Origin: Companilactobacillus baiquanensis
GTDB lineage: Bacteria; Bacillota; Bacilli; Lactobacillales; Lactobacillaceae
Direction: 5' to 3'
DNA: 64,000 bases
NCBI RefSeq assembly: GCF_003946605.1
Contig: NZ_RHOQ01000001.1
Span: 310,001 to 374,000, forward strand
Shown here: piece after piece, positions 44,517 to 52,489 of the stretch
Layout of the letters: the number at the start of each line of letters is the position of its first letter
How positions within the stretch are numbered: the first letter of the stretch is position 1
Position numbers and translations under genes: made by a program
Notes under the pieces: model-generated
Told to the model about the DNA's origin: nothing
What the model saw: the letters and a program-made list of their open reading frames with translations, nothing else
Database searches by the model: none

Positions 44517-45728
44517 ATGTTTTCAAAAATTAAAAAAATAGCTGTTCTATTGGCTTCAGGGGTACTATTGTCAACATCATTTAGTACAACTGCATTTGCT
44601 GATACGACAACAGACTCCGATACAGCGGTTTCAACAGCAACAAACAATACAGACAATGGCAACAGCCAAGTAAATGCAAATGATTCAAATACTGATAATA
44701 ATGGTTCAACCACTAACAACACTGATAATCAGTCAGCCGTAACTCAATCTAGTGCTAGTGATATTGATGTAAGTGCTGTTAAAGCAGCAATGCTAACTGA
44801 AATAAATCGGTTACGTGCCCAAAATGGATTGAATCCCTTAACCTCAGTTGATGTATTAAATACATATGCACAATCAAGAACAGATAGTTTTACTAATACT
44901 GGTGTCGATGATCACGCTGGATGGAATTCAGCAAATATGTATCCATATAATCAAAGTGCAGAGGAAAATATTGCTCAAACTCCCTTCTCGATTTTAGGAA
45001 CTACTGATCCAACAACTATAGCTCAAAAGATTACAACTGAATTTTACGTAGAGAAGTATGATCCAGAACCAAACTATGGTCATCGTAAGAATATGTTAAA
45101 CCCATACGTTAATTACATTGGTATTGGTGTAACAGTTGCAAATGGCATGGTTTATTTCTCACAAGAAATTGGTAATGATAAAGCAGCAAATGATAAAAAC
45201 AATTCTAATGACATGTACAACTATTATTTAACAAATAATAATGATTTTGCGAACGTATCAAACTATGATCTAGCTGATTCTGCTCGTCAAAGCACTAATG
45301 ATGATTACATTTCAAAAGATAACTATACAATAATGGATCTTCGTGGTGGTGTAACTACTAAGGGAGATTATGTAAGTATCTATGATAAAGATGGAAACAA
45401 ATACGATAGTATTGCACTACAGCCACATACAGATTGGGCTTCAGATTTAATAGCAATCATTAACAACAATATCTATTTCCATGTGTCAACAAACGGGTTT
45501 GTTTTAGCAGATGATGTATTGCCTTGGGCAACATTCTTAGCTGGAACAACGGTATCAACTAACACCGATGCTCAAATCTATGATGATTATGGAAATCCAA
45601 CTGGTCAATATTTACCTGCAGGTTCTGATTGGATAACTGATCGTCGTTCTACAAACTTAATGACTGGAGCTAAAATGTATCGAGTTGGTACAAATGCTTG
45701 GTTAAGAGCTGCAGATTTATCATATTAG
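44517..45728 (+). CDS. Secreted CAP-domain protein with SLAP-like C-terminus
   Basis: This 403-residue protein has a signal peptide over residues 1-28 (KIKKIAVLLASGVLLSTSF, cleavage after AFA). A disordered Thr/Asn/Ser/Asp linker runs to ~80, then a CAP/SCP domain at ~85-225 (MLTEINRLRAQNGLNPLTSV, HAGWNSANMYP, SAEENIAQ, GHRKNMLNPYVNYIGIGV). The last ~150 residues carry two SLAP-like units ending GAKMYRVGTNAWLRAADLSY. The SLAP part presumably binds the wall non-covalently. CAP domains act as proteases, lipid binders or adhesins in different proteins, so the activity is open. Strong AGGAAAGGGG site and own terminator. Confidence 0.9.
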   Translation: MFSKIKKIAVLLASGVLLSTSFSTTAFADTTTDSDTAVSTATNNTDNGNSQVNANDSNTDNNGSTTNNTDNQSAVTQSSASDIDVSAVKAAMLTEINRLRAQNGLNPLTSVDVLNTYAQSRTDSFTNTGVDDHAGWNSANMYPYNQSAEENIAQTPFSILGTTDPTTIAQKITTEFYVEKYDPEPNYGHRKNMLNPYVNYIGIGVTVANGMVYFSQEIGNDKAANDKNNSNDMYNYYLTNNNDFANVSNYDLADSARQSTNDDYISKDNYTIMDLRGGVTTKGDYVSIYDKDGNKYDSIALQPHTDWASDLIAIINNNIYFHVSTNGFVLADDVLPWATFLAGTTVSTNTDAQIYDDYGNPTGQYLPAGSDWITDRRSTNLMTGAKMYRVGTNAWLRAADLSY

Positions 45729-45738
45729 TATAAAATTT

Positions 45739-45765
45739 AAAGACGTTTAAAAAACGTCTTTTTTT
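45739..45765 (+). terminator. Terminator after CAP gene
   Basis: AAAGACGTTT and AACGTCTTT pair around a short A-rich loop, followed by a long T run. Confidence 0.92.
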
Positions 45766-45827
45766 ATTGGTTTGAAATGAAGGGGATAGTAAAAATAGCT
45801 CTTTCTTTAAATCGTGGTTTTTAAGGT

Positions 45828-45923
45828 TACATAATATGTATTATAAGAAGCTGTATTTTGAACTTTGATTACTTGTTTTTTGTTTTTTTGATAATGTTTT
45901 CGTAAAACATTTAATTTAAATGT
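45828..45923. other. Cluster of ACAT/ATGT palindromes in a convergent intergenic region
   Basis: The ~200-bp AT-rich gap between convergent CAP and recQ genes holds three palindromes sharing ACAT/ATGT ends: TACATAATATGTA (45828-45840), ATGTTTTCGTAAAACAT (45894-45910) and ACATTTAATTTAAATGT (45907-45923). The last two share four bases. No gene or promoter is evident. Function unknown; AT-rich DNA makes such palindromes less rare. Confidence 0.4.
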
Positions 45924-45941
45924 ATTCTATTATTTTTAAAA

Positions 45942-45973
45942 TAAAAAAAATCCCAATTTACATTAGGATTTTG
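45942..45973 (-). terminator. recQ terminator
   Basis: On the minus strand AAAATCC pairs with GGGATTTT across an 11-base loop containing the recQ stop, followed by eight T. Confidence 0.8.
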
Positions 45974-47771
45974 CAGTTGATGATTTATTTACTTGATATT
46001 CTTTGATAACATCCATAAATCTTGTTCCGTATCTTTCTAGTTTGGCATTACCAACACCGTTAACTTGTAAAAATTCGTTATCAGTTGCCGGTAATTTCTG
46101 TGACATATCTTTTAACGACTTATCTGAAAAGATAACGAATGGTGGCAAGTCCTGGGCATGAGCAATATTCAAACGCAACTTGCGAAGCTCTTCGAATAAT
46201 CCTTCGTCAAAACTTCCATCAGAGACGATCGAATTTCTACGCTCTGGGATAACAACATTTTTACGTCCAATGATCGTATGACCCCTTAAAGCTGAAGCTC
46301 CAGTCTCAGTGAGCTTTAAAATTGGATAAAGGCCATTGGTCATATTCAAAAAGCCGTTTGCTACCAAAAAATCAATAAACTCATTAATAGATTTTAAAGT
46401 CCAATCTTTTAATAATCCAAATGTCGGTAATTGTCCAAAATTACGCCAATCATTTGCAACATCATCTTTGCCAGCTAGAACGCGAGAAATGGTCTTTTTA
46501 CCGTAGTTTTGCTTCATTCTAACCACACAGCTAAGTATCTTTTGAGCATCACTAGTAACATCAGTAACTTCACGATTATCTAAACAATTAGAACAGTGTC
46601 CACAAACTTGGGTAGTATTTTCACCAAAGTAATTTAAAATAAATTGCATTAAGCATTTTTCGGTTTTAGCATATTGATTCATTTTTCTTAATTTTACATT
46701 CAAGCTCTGCTTGTAGGAGTCATCAGCCTCTGATTGTTCGATAAAAAACATATGCAACCTTAAATCAGCAGGCGTATACAACAATACAGCTTCAGCGGGA
46801 AGTCCATCACGACCAGCTCTACCGACTTCTTGATAATAATTTTCAATAGTGCCAGGAATCGTAAAATGAAGTACATATCTTACGTTAGTTTTATTTATAC
46901 CCATACCAAAGGCATTAGTAGCAATGATCACATCAACTTTATCAAATAAGAAAGCTTCTTGCTGATCATGTCTTTCTTCGTCACTTAATCCAGCATGGTA
47001 TTTACCTACATTAATACCCCTATCCTTCAAAAAATCATATAGCTTATCGACATCTTTTCTTCGACCTGCATATATGATTCCCGACTCGTTTTCGTGTGAT
47101 TTAACATAATTTAAAACATACGAAAATTTATCGACACCACGTTCGACCTTCAATGACAGATTATTTCTGGCAAAACCAGTTTTAATAACATTTTCATCTT
47201 TAACATTCAAAATGGACATTAAATCTTCTTGAACTTGATTTGTGGCGGTAGCTGTTAATGCTAACCAAGCTGGATTACTTGGCAATTGATTTAACGGTTC
47301 GATAATATTCAAATAACTTGGTCGAAAATCATGGCCCCAAGATGACAAAACGTGAGCTTCATCAATCGCTAATAAATCAATCGGCAACTGTGTTAGCCAA
47401 CTATAAAAATCAGGATTTTCTATTTTTTCGGGTGCAGCATACAGTAACTTTACCGCACCTGACTCAATATAGCGCATTCGTTCCTCTAAATCGTGATACT
47501 CTAACGTACTATTAATAAATGTTGCAGGGATATTTAATTCATTTAAACTATCCACTTGATCTTTCATCAAAGAAATCAATGGAGATATGACTAAAGTTAG
47601 ACCTGAAAACATTATTGCTGGTATTTGATAACAAATCGACTTACCTCCACCAGTTGGCATAATACCTAGAGATCTCTTGCCAGATAACACTCTATCGATT
47701 ATTTCTCTTTGGCCATTTCTAAAATCGTCATAACCAAAAGTTGATTTTAATATGGACTGCGGATCGTTCAA
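45963..47771 (-). CDS. recQ: RecQ ATP-dependent DNA helicase
   Basis: This 602-residue 3'-5' helicase acts in recombinational repair. Walker A is MPTGGGKS (38-45) and DEAH is at 137-140. Motif VI is YYQEVGRAGRDGLPAE. The zinc-binding subdomain has four cysteines (KCLMQFILNYFG then CGHCSNC). A winged helix (RQC) and a C-terminal HRDC domain (~525-595, LRKLRLNIAHAQDLPPFVIFSDKSL) complete the architecture. Start TTG 47771 has AAGGAG eight bases upstream. It is transcribed after a HAD phosphatase gene 58 bp away. Confidence 0.96.
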   Translation of the reverse strand: MNDPQSILKSTFGYDDFRNGQREIIDRVLSGKRSLGIMPTGGGKSICYQIPAIMFSGLTLVISPLISLMKDQVDSLNELNIPATFINSTLEYHDLEERMRYIESGAVKLLYAAPEKIENPDFYSWLTQLPIDLLAIDEAHVLSSWGHDFRPSYLNIIEPLNQLPSNPAWLALTATATNQVQEDLMSILNVKDENVIKTGFARNNLSLKVERGVDKFSYVLNYVKSHENESGIIYAGRRKDVDKLYDFLKDRGINVGKYHAGLSDEERHDQQEAFLFDKVDVIIATNAFGMGINKTNVRYVLHFTIPGTIENYYQEVGRAGRDGLPAEAVLLYTPADLRLHMFFIEQSEADDSYKQSLNVKLRKMNQYAKTEKCLMQFILNYFGENTTQVCGHCSNCLDNREVTDVTSDAQKILSCVVRMKQNYGKKTISRVLAGKDDVANDWRNFGQLPTFGLLKDWTLKSINEFIDFLVANGFLNMTNGLYPILKLTETGASALRGHTIIGRKNVVIPERRNSIVSDGSFDEGLFEELRKLRLNIAHAQDLPPFVIFSDKSLKDMSQKLPATDNEFLQVNGVGNAKLERYGTRFMDVIKEYQVNKSSTAKS

Positions 47772-47829
47772 CTTAAAAACTCCTTATTTATAGAATACAG
47801 TTACTAGAATATCACTAAATGGTTTATCT

Positions 47830-48603
47830 CTAAAACAAATTCAAATACTTACATGCATTCCAGATGCCATTATCACTAACATCACTGGTTACATAGTCAG
47901 ATAATTTCTTAATTTCGTCGATACCATTCCCCATTGACACTCCATATCCCACTGCATTAAACATTTCAATATCATTCTCCTCATCACCAAAGGCTAAAGA
48001 TTCATTAGCATCTATATTCATTGCCGTGAGGATTTTATTAACACCAACAGACTTATTCGAATTTTCCATAGTTATATCATAAACTCTTGGTGCTACTTTT
48101 ACAGCTTGAATTTTAGGAATTGGAATTTCAAATGATTTTTCGCTTCTAACTATCATTTGAATAACCTCGCTTGGGATTTCCCCCTCCCCTATCCTTTCAA
48201 GTCCCATAGAACCATCGTCTAGAAATTTGGAATTACGATTAATAAATAAATGATCGTCGGTTTCAAAACAATAATCTATCTTTCTATGATCAAAATATTC
48301 TACTATTTCTTTTACTTGTTCGTGATCAAAAGTATCATGAGATACTTTTTTATTTTGAAAAACCACGTATCGTCCATTATTTGCTATAAAACTATCGATC
48401 TTCAAAGCATCCAAAAGTTCTCTGATCATTCCATGGTTTCTTCCCGTAGCAATTATTGGTTCAATTCCAACCGATTTTAAATTCTTAATTGCCAATTTTG
48501 TCGATTCTGGAACTCTCTGTAACATGGTTGTCTGATTTTTGGGATCACTGTGCTCTGCAAGAGTCCCATCAATATCAAAAAAGGCTAGTTTGAAATTAGT
48601 CAC
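47830..48603 (-). CDS. Cof-type HAD hydrolase
   Basis: This 257-residue cytoplasmic phosphatase of HAD subclass IIB (Cof/YidA type) has the nucleophile motif AFFDIDGTLAEHSD at the N-terminus, motif II IIATGRNHGM, and motif IV ESLAFGDEENDIEMFNAVGYGVSMGNGIDEIK. Members dephosphorylate sugar phosphates, pyridoxal phosphate or flavin precursors; the substrate is not predictable. The start overlaps the end of ogt by 8 bp, so it is cotranscribed with it, although a link to alkylation repair is not evident. Confidence 0.92.
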   Translation of the reverse strand: MTNFKLAFFDIDGTLAEHSDPKNQTTMLQRVPESTKLAIKNLKSVGIEPIIATGRNHGMIRELLDALKIDSFIANNGRYVVFQNKKVSHDTFDHEQVKEIVEYFDHRKIDYCFETDDHLFINRNSKFLDDGSMGLERIGEGEIPSEVIQMIVRSEKSFEIPIPKIQAVKVAPRVYDITMENSNKSVGVNKILTAMNIDANESLAFGDEENDIEMFNAVGYGVSMGNGIDEIKKLSDYVTSDVSDNGIWNACKYLNLF

Positions 48604-49102
48604 CTTTACTTACCTCTTTTTCTAAGTTTAGTAATTCTCTCTTCATTGGTAATCCCCCACGATAACCACCTAATCCACCATTCTTAGATAAAACCCGATG
48701 ACATGGAACGATAATTGAAACAGGATTTTTGCCAATAGCGGTCCCCACTGCTCTGACCGACTTAGGACGACCTATTTTTTCCGCAATGGCAGAATAATTA
48801 CTGACCTGTCCATAAGGAATTTCTTTTAACTGATTCCAAACTTGTTTTTGAAACTGTGTTCCTGATACATCTAGTGTTAAATCAAAACGAGTTCTCGACC
48901 CGTCTAAGTATTCTTCAAGTTCTTTTACATACGGTTGATTTATTTTGTCGTCATAAACAAGATTATCCTTTTTAAAGAAAAATCTTAATTCATCCATATT
49001 ACCATTTTGACAACCGACAAATGCTAATCCTTTATTTGTTGATGCAATTAAATACTCTCTATTATGAATTTTTATTTTAGAATAGAAAACTTCTCGTGCC
49101 AT
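48596..49102 (-). CDS. ogt: Methylated-DNA-protein-cysteine methyltransferase
   Basis: This 168-residue suicide repair protein removes O6-alkyl groups from guanine. The acceptor cysteine lies in the signature IIVPCHRVL (C134), preceded by FQKQVWNQLKEIPYGQVSNYSAIA and followed by GGLGGYRGGLPMKRELLNLE. I chose ATG 49102 after AGGTG; an upstream GTG adds three residues without a ribosome site. It is divergent from adaA with a 77-bp gap, forming an adaptive-response pair like Bacillus AdaA/AdaB, though arranged back to back. Confidence 0.95.
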   Translation of the reverse strand: MAREVFYSKIKIHNREYLIASTNKGLAFVGCQNGNMDELRFFFKKDNLVYDDKINQPYVKELEEYLDGSRTRFDLTLDVSGTQFQKQVWNQLKEIPYGQVSNYSAIAEKIGRPKSVRAVGTAIGKNPVSIIVPCHRVLSKNGGLGGYRGGLPMKRELLNLEKEVSKGD

Positions 49103-49116
49103 TGTATACACCTACT

Positions 49117-49144
49117 TTGTAATAGGTTTATTATATGCTATAAT
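49117..49144 (+). promoter_or_regulatory. adaA promoter, overlapping a minus-strand -10 for ogt
   Basis: TTGTAA (49117-49122), 16 bases and an extended -10 TGC-TATAAT (49136-49144) precede adaA. On the minus strand TATAAT at 49135-49130 could be the ogt -10. The two -10 boxes lie almost touching, so the promoters should compete or be co-regulated, probably by AdaA. Confidence 0.6.
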
Positions 49145-49179
49145 TCACTTAAAAATCTTGCTTTTTAATTGGAGTCATT

Positions 49180-49749
49180 ATGAAAAAATATTTACTGACC
49201 AACCAAAGATGGAATGCAATTATAAGTAATGATAATCACTTTGATGGAAATTTTTATTATGGTGTAACTACAACTAAAATATTTTGTAAGCCGTCATGCA
49301 GTTCTAAAAATCCTAATAAAGATAACGTTAAGATTTTTAAGACCGCCTCTGAAGCAGTAAAAATGGGATTTCGACCTTGTAAAAGATGTCATCCTGCTGG
49401 AATAAAACTATCTGATAATGAGTGGATCTTGCAAATAGAGTCATATTTAAAAAATAACTTCAAACAAAAAATAACGTTGAATAAAATTGCTGAAGACTGC
49501 CATAGCAGTCCATATTATTTACAACGAACTTTCAAAAAAATAGTCAAAAAGACACCTCTATCATACTTAAGTGATGTTAGATTAAATTACGCAAAAGAAT
49601 TATTAACGAATACAAATTTAACAATCAACAATATCTCACTTGAAAGTGGATTTTCCAGTGATACATATTTTATGACTTTTTTTAAAAAGGAACTGGGACT
49701 GACCCCTAGTGAGTATAGAAAAAAAGTGAAAGGAGCTATTCATGGTTAA
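49180..49749 (+). CDS. adaA: AdaA-type alkylation-sensing regulator
   Basis: Residues ~1-75 of 189 are the Ada zinc domain with cysteines C36, C40, C67 and C70 (IFCKPSC, RPCKRCHP). The first normally accepts methyl groups from phosphotriesters. Residues ~85-185 are an AraC-type double helix-turn-helix (ITLNKIAEDCHSSPYYLQRTFKKIV, TINNISLESGFSSDTYFMTFFKKELGLTPSEYRKK). Methylated protein should activate its own gene and ogt. The stop overlaps the next gene by 8 bp, tying a recombinase-like protein to this regulator. Confidence 0.95.
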   Translation: MKKYLLTNQRWNAIISNDNHFDGNFYYGVTTTKIFCKPSCSSKNPNKDNVKIFKTASEAVKMGFRPCKRCHPAGIKLSDNEWILQIESYLKNNFKQKITLNKIAEDCHSSPYYLQRTFKKIVKKTPLSYLSDVRLNYAKELLTNTNLTINNISLESGFSSDTYFMTFFKKELGLTPSEYRKKVKGAIHG

Positions 49750-50578
49750 AATACCTTATAAAACTGGTTTTGATGCTTATTTAAAAACTAGACACATCTC
49801 TAAAAGAGCTAATGTTGAATATACTAATTCATTGAATGATTTCTTTTCTTTTGTAATTGAGCATAATTCTGAATATCAAATATCTGAAGATATTAAGGAT
49901 GTACATGAAATAGACGTTAGAGAATTCAAAAATTTTATGCTGACTAACTTAGAGTTAAGCCCTAGTACGATCAATAAAGTTATTAGTAATTTAAATGTTT
50001 ATTTCAAATATATCTTTGGTATCAAAAAATCCATTGAAATTCCTACTTTATACGTTAATAGTGTTACTGTTCCTAAACAGTCAGATTTTCCAATCGAAAT
50101 ATTCTTGGAATTGCCCAAGTATTTAAACAAAGAAATAAGTGTTTATACAAGACTACTGATTTTGATCATATCTAAGGGCTTTAACTATAAGGATGCCTTA
50201 GCACCTGACTTTTATAAAACCTTTCGACAATTAGAATTTGCTCAATACGAAAAAAAGTTCTTAAATATTTATGATGCCTTTATTGAACCATATAAAACAT
50301 ATTGGAATGATGACAATTTATTTTTAAGCAGAAATAAGGCGGCCAACACTCCGCTATTATCTGTTCCGGCCTTACATCGTGATTTAAAAAATGACAGTGC
50401 TGAATTGGGATTAGATTTAGCCCCTAAAAAACTCTATACTACATTCATTTTAATTGCTTTAAGTACAAAACACATTTCAAAAGATCAACAACGTGCCCTA
50501 GATGCGTTAGATACTGCATCTATTTTATACTATCGCCGTTTAAAACGTGAAACCTACTTTACATTAAATAAGGAGTGA
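49742..50578 (+). CDS. Tyrosine-recombinase-like protein without recognisable catalytic residues
   Basis: In this 278-residue protein, the N-terminal ~100 residues look like a SAM-like core-binding domain of XerC-type recombinases (GFDAYLKTRHISKRANVEYTNSLNDFFSFV, LELSPSTINKVISNLNVYFKYIF). The C-terminal part keeps the helical outline but not the active site. The first arginine box (TGMRVSE in the XerC of this window) reads KGFNYKD, and no HxxR or LGH motif is present in LYTTFILIALSTKHISKDQQRAL. A late YYRRLKRE contains tyrosines, but not in the usual context. It is therefore probably a DNA-binding protein rather than an integrase. It overlaps adaA by 8 bp and lies 5 bp before the LOG gene. 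Confidence 0.72.
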   Translation: MVKIPYKTGFDAYLKTRHISKRANVEYTNSLNDFFSFVIEHNSEYQISEDIKDVHEIDVREFKNFMLTNLELSPSTINKVISNLNVYFKYIFGIKKSIEIPTLYVNSVTVPKQSDFPIEIFLELPKYLNKEISVYTRLLILIISKGFNYKDALAPDFYKTFRQLEFAQYEKKFLNIYDAFIEPYKTYWNDDNLFLSRNKAANTPLLSVPALHRDLKNDSAELGLDLAPKKLYTTFILIALSTKHISKDQQRALDALDTASILYYRRLKRETYFTLNKE

Positions 50579-50583
50579 TCTAT

Positions 50584-51147
50584 ATGAAAAATATTGCAGT
50601 TTACTGTGGCGCTGCATCTGGAAATAAGGCAGTTTTTAAAGAAAGTGCCATTAATCTGGGTCATTGGATCGTTAAAAATGATTACGGATTAACATACGGT
50701 GGAGGTCATTTTGGACTGATGGGAGTTATTGCTGACACGGTGTTGGCCGATCATGGATATGTTCACGGCATAATAACTGAAACCTTAAATGAACGAAATT
50801 TATCTCATCAAAAGCTTTCAAAACTTGATATTGTTGACAGTATGGATACACGAAAAATATTGATGCTCAGTGACTCTATCGCCAGTATTGCTCTACCCGG
50901 TGGTCCTGGAACACTAGAAGAAATATCAGAAGCTTATTCTTGGACTAGGATCGGCGATAACAATAATCCCTGTATTTTTTATAATGTGAATCATTACTAT
51001 GATCCTTTAGAAAAATTCTTTGATAGTATGACAGAAAATGGCTTCTTAGATGAATATGCTAGAAAATCACTTCTGTTTTCTGACTCATTAGCTGAAATAG
51101 GTAAATTCATTCTAAATTATAAAACACCACCCATTAGGCATTTTTAG
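50584..51147 (+). CDS. LOG-family protein (TIGR00730, cytokinin-riboside-monophosphate phosphoribohydrolase-like)
   Basis: This 187-residue Rossmann-like protein has the signature ALPGGPGTLEEISEAYSW and an N-terminal IAVYCGAASGN, then LTYGGGHFGLMG. Family members hydrolyse nucleoside 5'-monophosphates to base and ribose-5-phosphate. I chose ATG 50584 because GGAGTGAT lies directly before it; GTG 50575 overlaps that site. It is the last gene of adaA - recombinase-like - LOG. The role in bacteria is mostly unclear, perhaps nucleotide salvage. Confidence 0.92.
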   Translation: MKNIAVYCGAASGNKAVFKESAINLGHWIVKNDYGLTYGGGHFGLMGVIADTVLADHGYVHGIITETLNERNLSHQKLSKLDIVDSMDTRKILMLSDSIASIALPGGPGTLEEISEAYSWTRIGDNNNPCIFYNVNHYYDPLEKFFDSMTENGFLDEYARKSLLFSDSLAEIGKFILNYKTPPIRHF

Positions 51148-51172
51148 ATGTTTAAACATATCGTTTTACTTT

Positions 51173-51292
51173 TTGACTAATTGAGGTTATATTGTACTTG
51201 TCAGATGAGATAAATGAATCTCTTATCTGACTGAATACTCCTTAAATATATAACCATCATTTAATTTCCCCCCTCAATTATTGAATGATGGT
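51173..51292. other. Structured intergenic region, candidate RNA element
   Basis: The 257-bp gap after the LOG gene has no open frame worth calling. It contains a TTGACT box (51173), an imperfect hairpin GTCAGATGAGA/TCTCTTATCTGAC (51200-51231), and a perfect 9-bp stem ACCATCATT/AATGATGGT (51253-51292) with a 22-base loop. That loop holds CCTCAATTA (51272-51280), fully complementary to TAATTGAGG at 51178-51186. This could fold as a pseudoknot-like or switching RNA. Direction is uncertain. Confidence 0.4.
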
Positions 51293-51361
51293 CCCTCCCA
51301 ATTTCAAGATTAATTTGTATAAATTTTAAATATCAATAATTCCATCAATTCCCTGACAAAT

Positions 51362-51400
51362 AAACAAGCCATATCAGAAAAATCTGATATGGCTTGTTTT
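51362..51400. terminator. Strong terminator after glcU, usable in both directions
   Basis: A perfect 16-bp stem (AAACAAGCCATATCAG with its complement) around AAAAAT, followed by T-rich sequence on both strands. It ends glcU and any transcript crossing the preceding gap. Confidence 0.92.
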
Positions 51401-51404
51401 ACTT

Positions 51405-52292
51405 TTATTTAATAAATGCTGTAATAACTCCGGCCACTACTACCAAGGCTAATCCTGATAGAACTGCAACCATTTCTTTTTTTGTTTTCTTTTCATGTAA
51501 TACGTAAATTCCACCAAGAGTCGCAATGATAACGCTCATTTGAGATAAGGTGAAACCTGTTGCCAATCCATTGACATCAGGACGAGCTGATATCAAGTAA
51601 GTTAAAGCTGCTAAGGCAAAGAAGAAACCACTAATTATATTAGTGTATGAACTTTTTGTGGTAAAAGGTTTAGAATCTCTGTTGCTTTTAGTAACTACTG
51701 CAAAGATCGTGGCAACAACCGCCATACCTAGTGCTTGTGGTAGAAATGCTTGGAAACCGTCAACTTCGATTGCTTGAGGGAAAGCTGAATATCCTAGATA
51801 ACCTACTTCAGCAAGTAAAACCAAGATAACACCCTTAACTGCGCTAGATCCACTCTCTTTTGTCTTATTCTCACCATATGTTGTCAAATAGACACCAATA
51901 ATAATAAGTAAGATCGAAAAGAATCCAATTAATTTAGCACTTGTACTAGACCACTCTCCTAATACCAATACTCCCCACATTGAAGCACCAATAAGTTGAA
52001 ATCCAGTTGAAATAGGCATTGTTCTGGATACTCCCATTTCAGTAAATGCATAGAATACTAAAATTTGTCCTAAAGACCAGCATGCACCAGAAATGAAAGT
52101 AAAAAGAAATTCTTTTCCGCCAATAATTGAAGTCTGCTTAACAAGTGCCACAACAATGGCCATGATCAAAGTTCCATAAGTAGCTCCAAGTATTTGATTA
52201 ATTGGCTTTCCACCAAATTTACCAGTCAAGATTGGAAATAGACCCCAACCGACCATTGGCACAAGACCAATTAATATATTTAATGCATTCAT
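51405..52292 (-). CDS. GlcU/RbsU-family sugar uptake protein
   Basis: This 295-residue protein has ten hydrophobic helices and belongs to the GRP (glucose/ribose porter) part of the drug/metabolite transporter superfamily. The opening NILIGLVPMVGWGLFPILTGKFGGKP and GACWSLGQILVFYAFTEMGVSRTMPISTGFQLIGASMWGVLVLGEW are typical. It likely imports glucose or ribose by proton symport; the sugar cannot be fixed from sequence. AAGGAG precedes the ATG. A cre-like site overlaps its -35, suggesting CcpA control, which fits a sugar permease. Confidence 0.92.
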   Translation of the reverse strand: MNALNILIGLVPMVGWGLFPILTGKFGGKPINQILGATYGTLIMAIVVALVKQTSIIGGKEFLFTFISGACWSLGQILVFYAFTEMGVSRTMPISTGFQLIGASMWGVLVLGEWSSTSAKLIGFFSILLIIIGVYLTTYGENKTKESGSSAVKGVILVLLAEVGYLGYSAFPQAIEVDGFQAFLPQALGMAVVATIFAVVTKSNRDSKPFTTKSSYTNIISGFFFALAALTYLISARPDVNGLATGFTLSQMSVIIATLGGIYVLHEKKTKKEMVAVLSGLALVVVAGVITAFIK

Positions 52293-52328
52293 TTAAAAAC
52301 TCCTTTTTCTTAAATAAAAGCGCCAAAT

Positions 52329-52366
52329 AAAAACTGCTAGATTTCGAAAAAATCTAGCAGTTTTTG
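52329..52366 (-). terminator. Hairpin between ppaC and glcU: ppaC terminator or glcU 5' stem-loop
   Basis: AAAAACTGCTAGATTT and its complement form a near-perfect 16-bp stem with a T run on the minus strand. It ends ppaC. It also lies between the predicted glcU promoter and glcU, so glcU transcripts would begin with this stem. Confidence 0.85.
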
Positions 52367-52377
52367 ACGATAAAGGT

Positions 52378-52406
52378 ATTATACATATATAAGATAACGT
52401 TTTCAA
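52378..52406 (-). promoter_or_regulatory. glcU promoter with cre-like site over the -35
   Basis: On the minus strand TTGAAA (52406-52401), 17 bases and TATAAT (52383-52378). The minus-strand sequence TGAAAACGTTATCT (52405-52392) matches the cre consensus TGWAANCGNTNWCA at 13 of 14 positions and covers most of the -35, a position typical for CcpA repression. Confidence 0.7.
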
Positions 52407-52489
52407 GAAAATAAGTCATTTTTTCACAAATAAATTCGATACTTTTTTGTTTATATTATTTTCATAAAATACTTGGTAAAAAATAATTA

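Noticed and set aside
45894..45910. Palindrome ATGTTTTCGTAAAACAT as a cre site
   Set aside because: It fails the conserved cre positions and no start of transcription lies nearby.
49742..50578. Prophage or integrative element marked by the recombinase-like gene
   Set aside because: Catalytic motifs are absent, no att repeats or phage genes are adjacent, and it is embedded in a repair operon.
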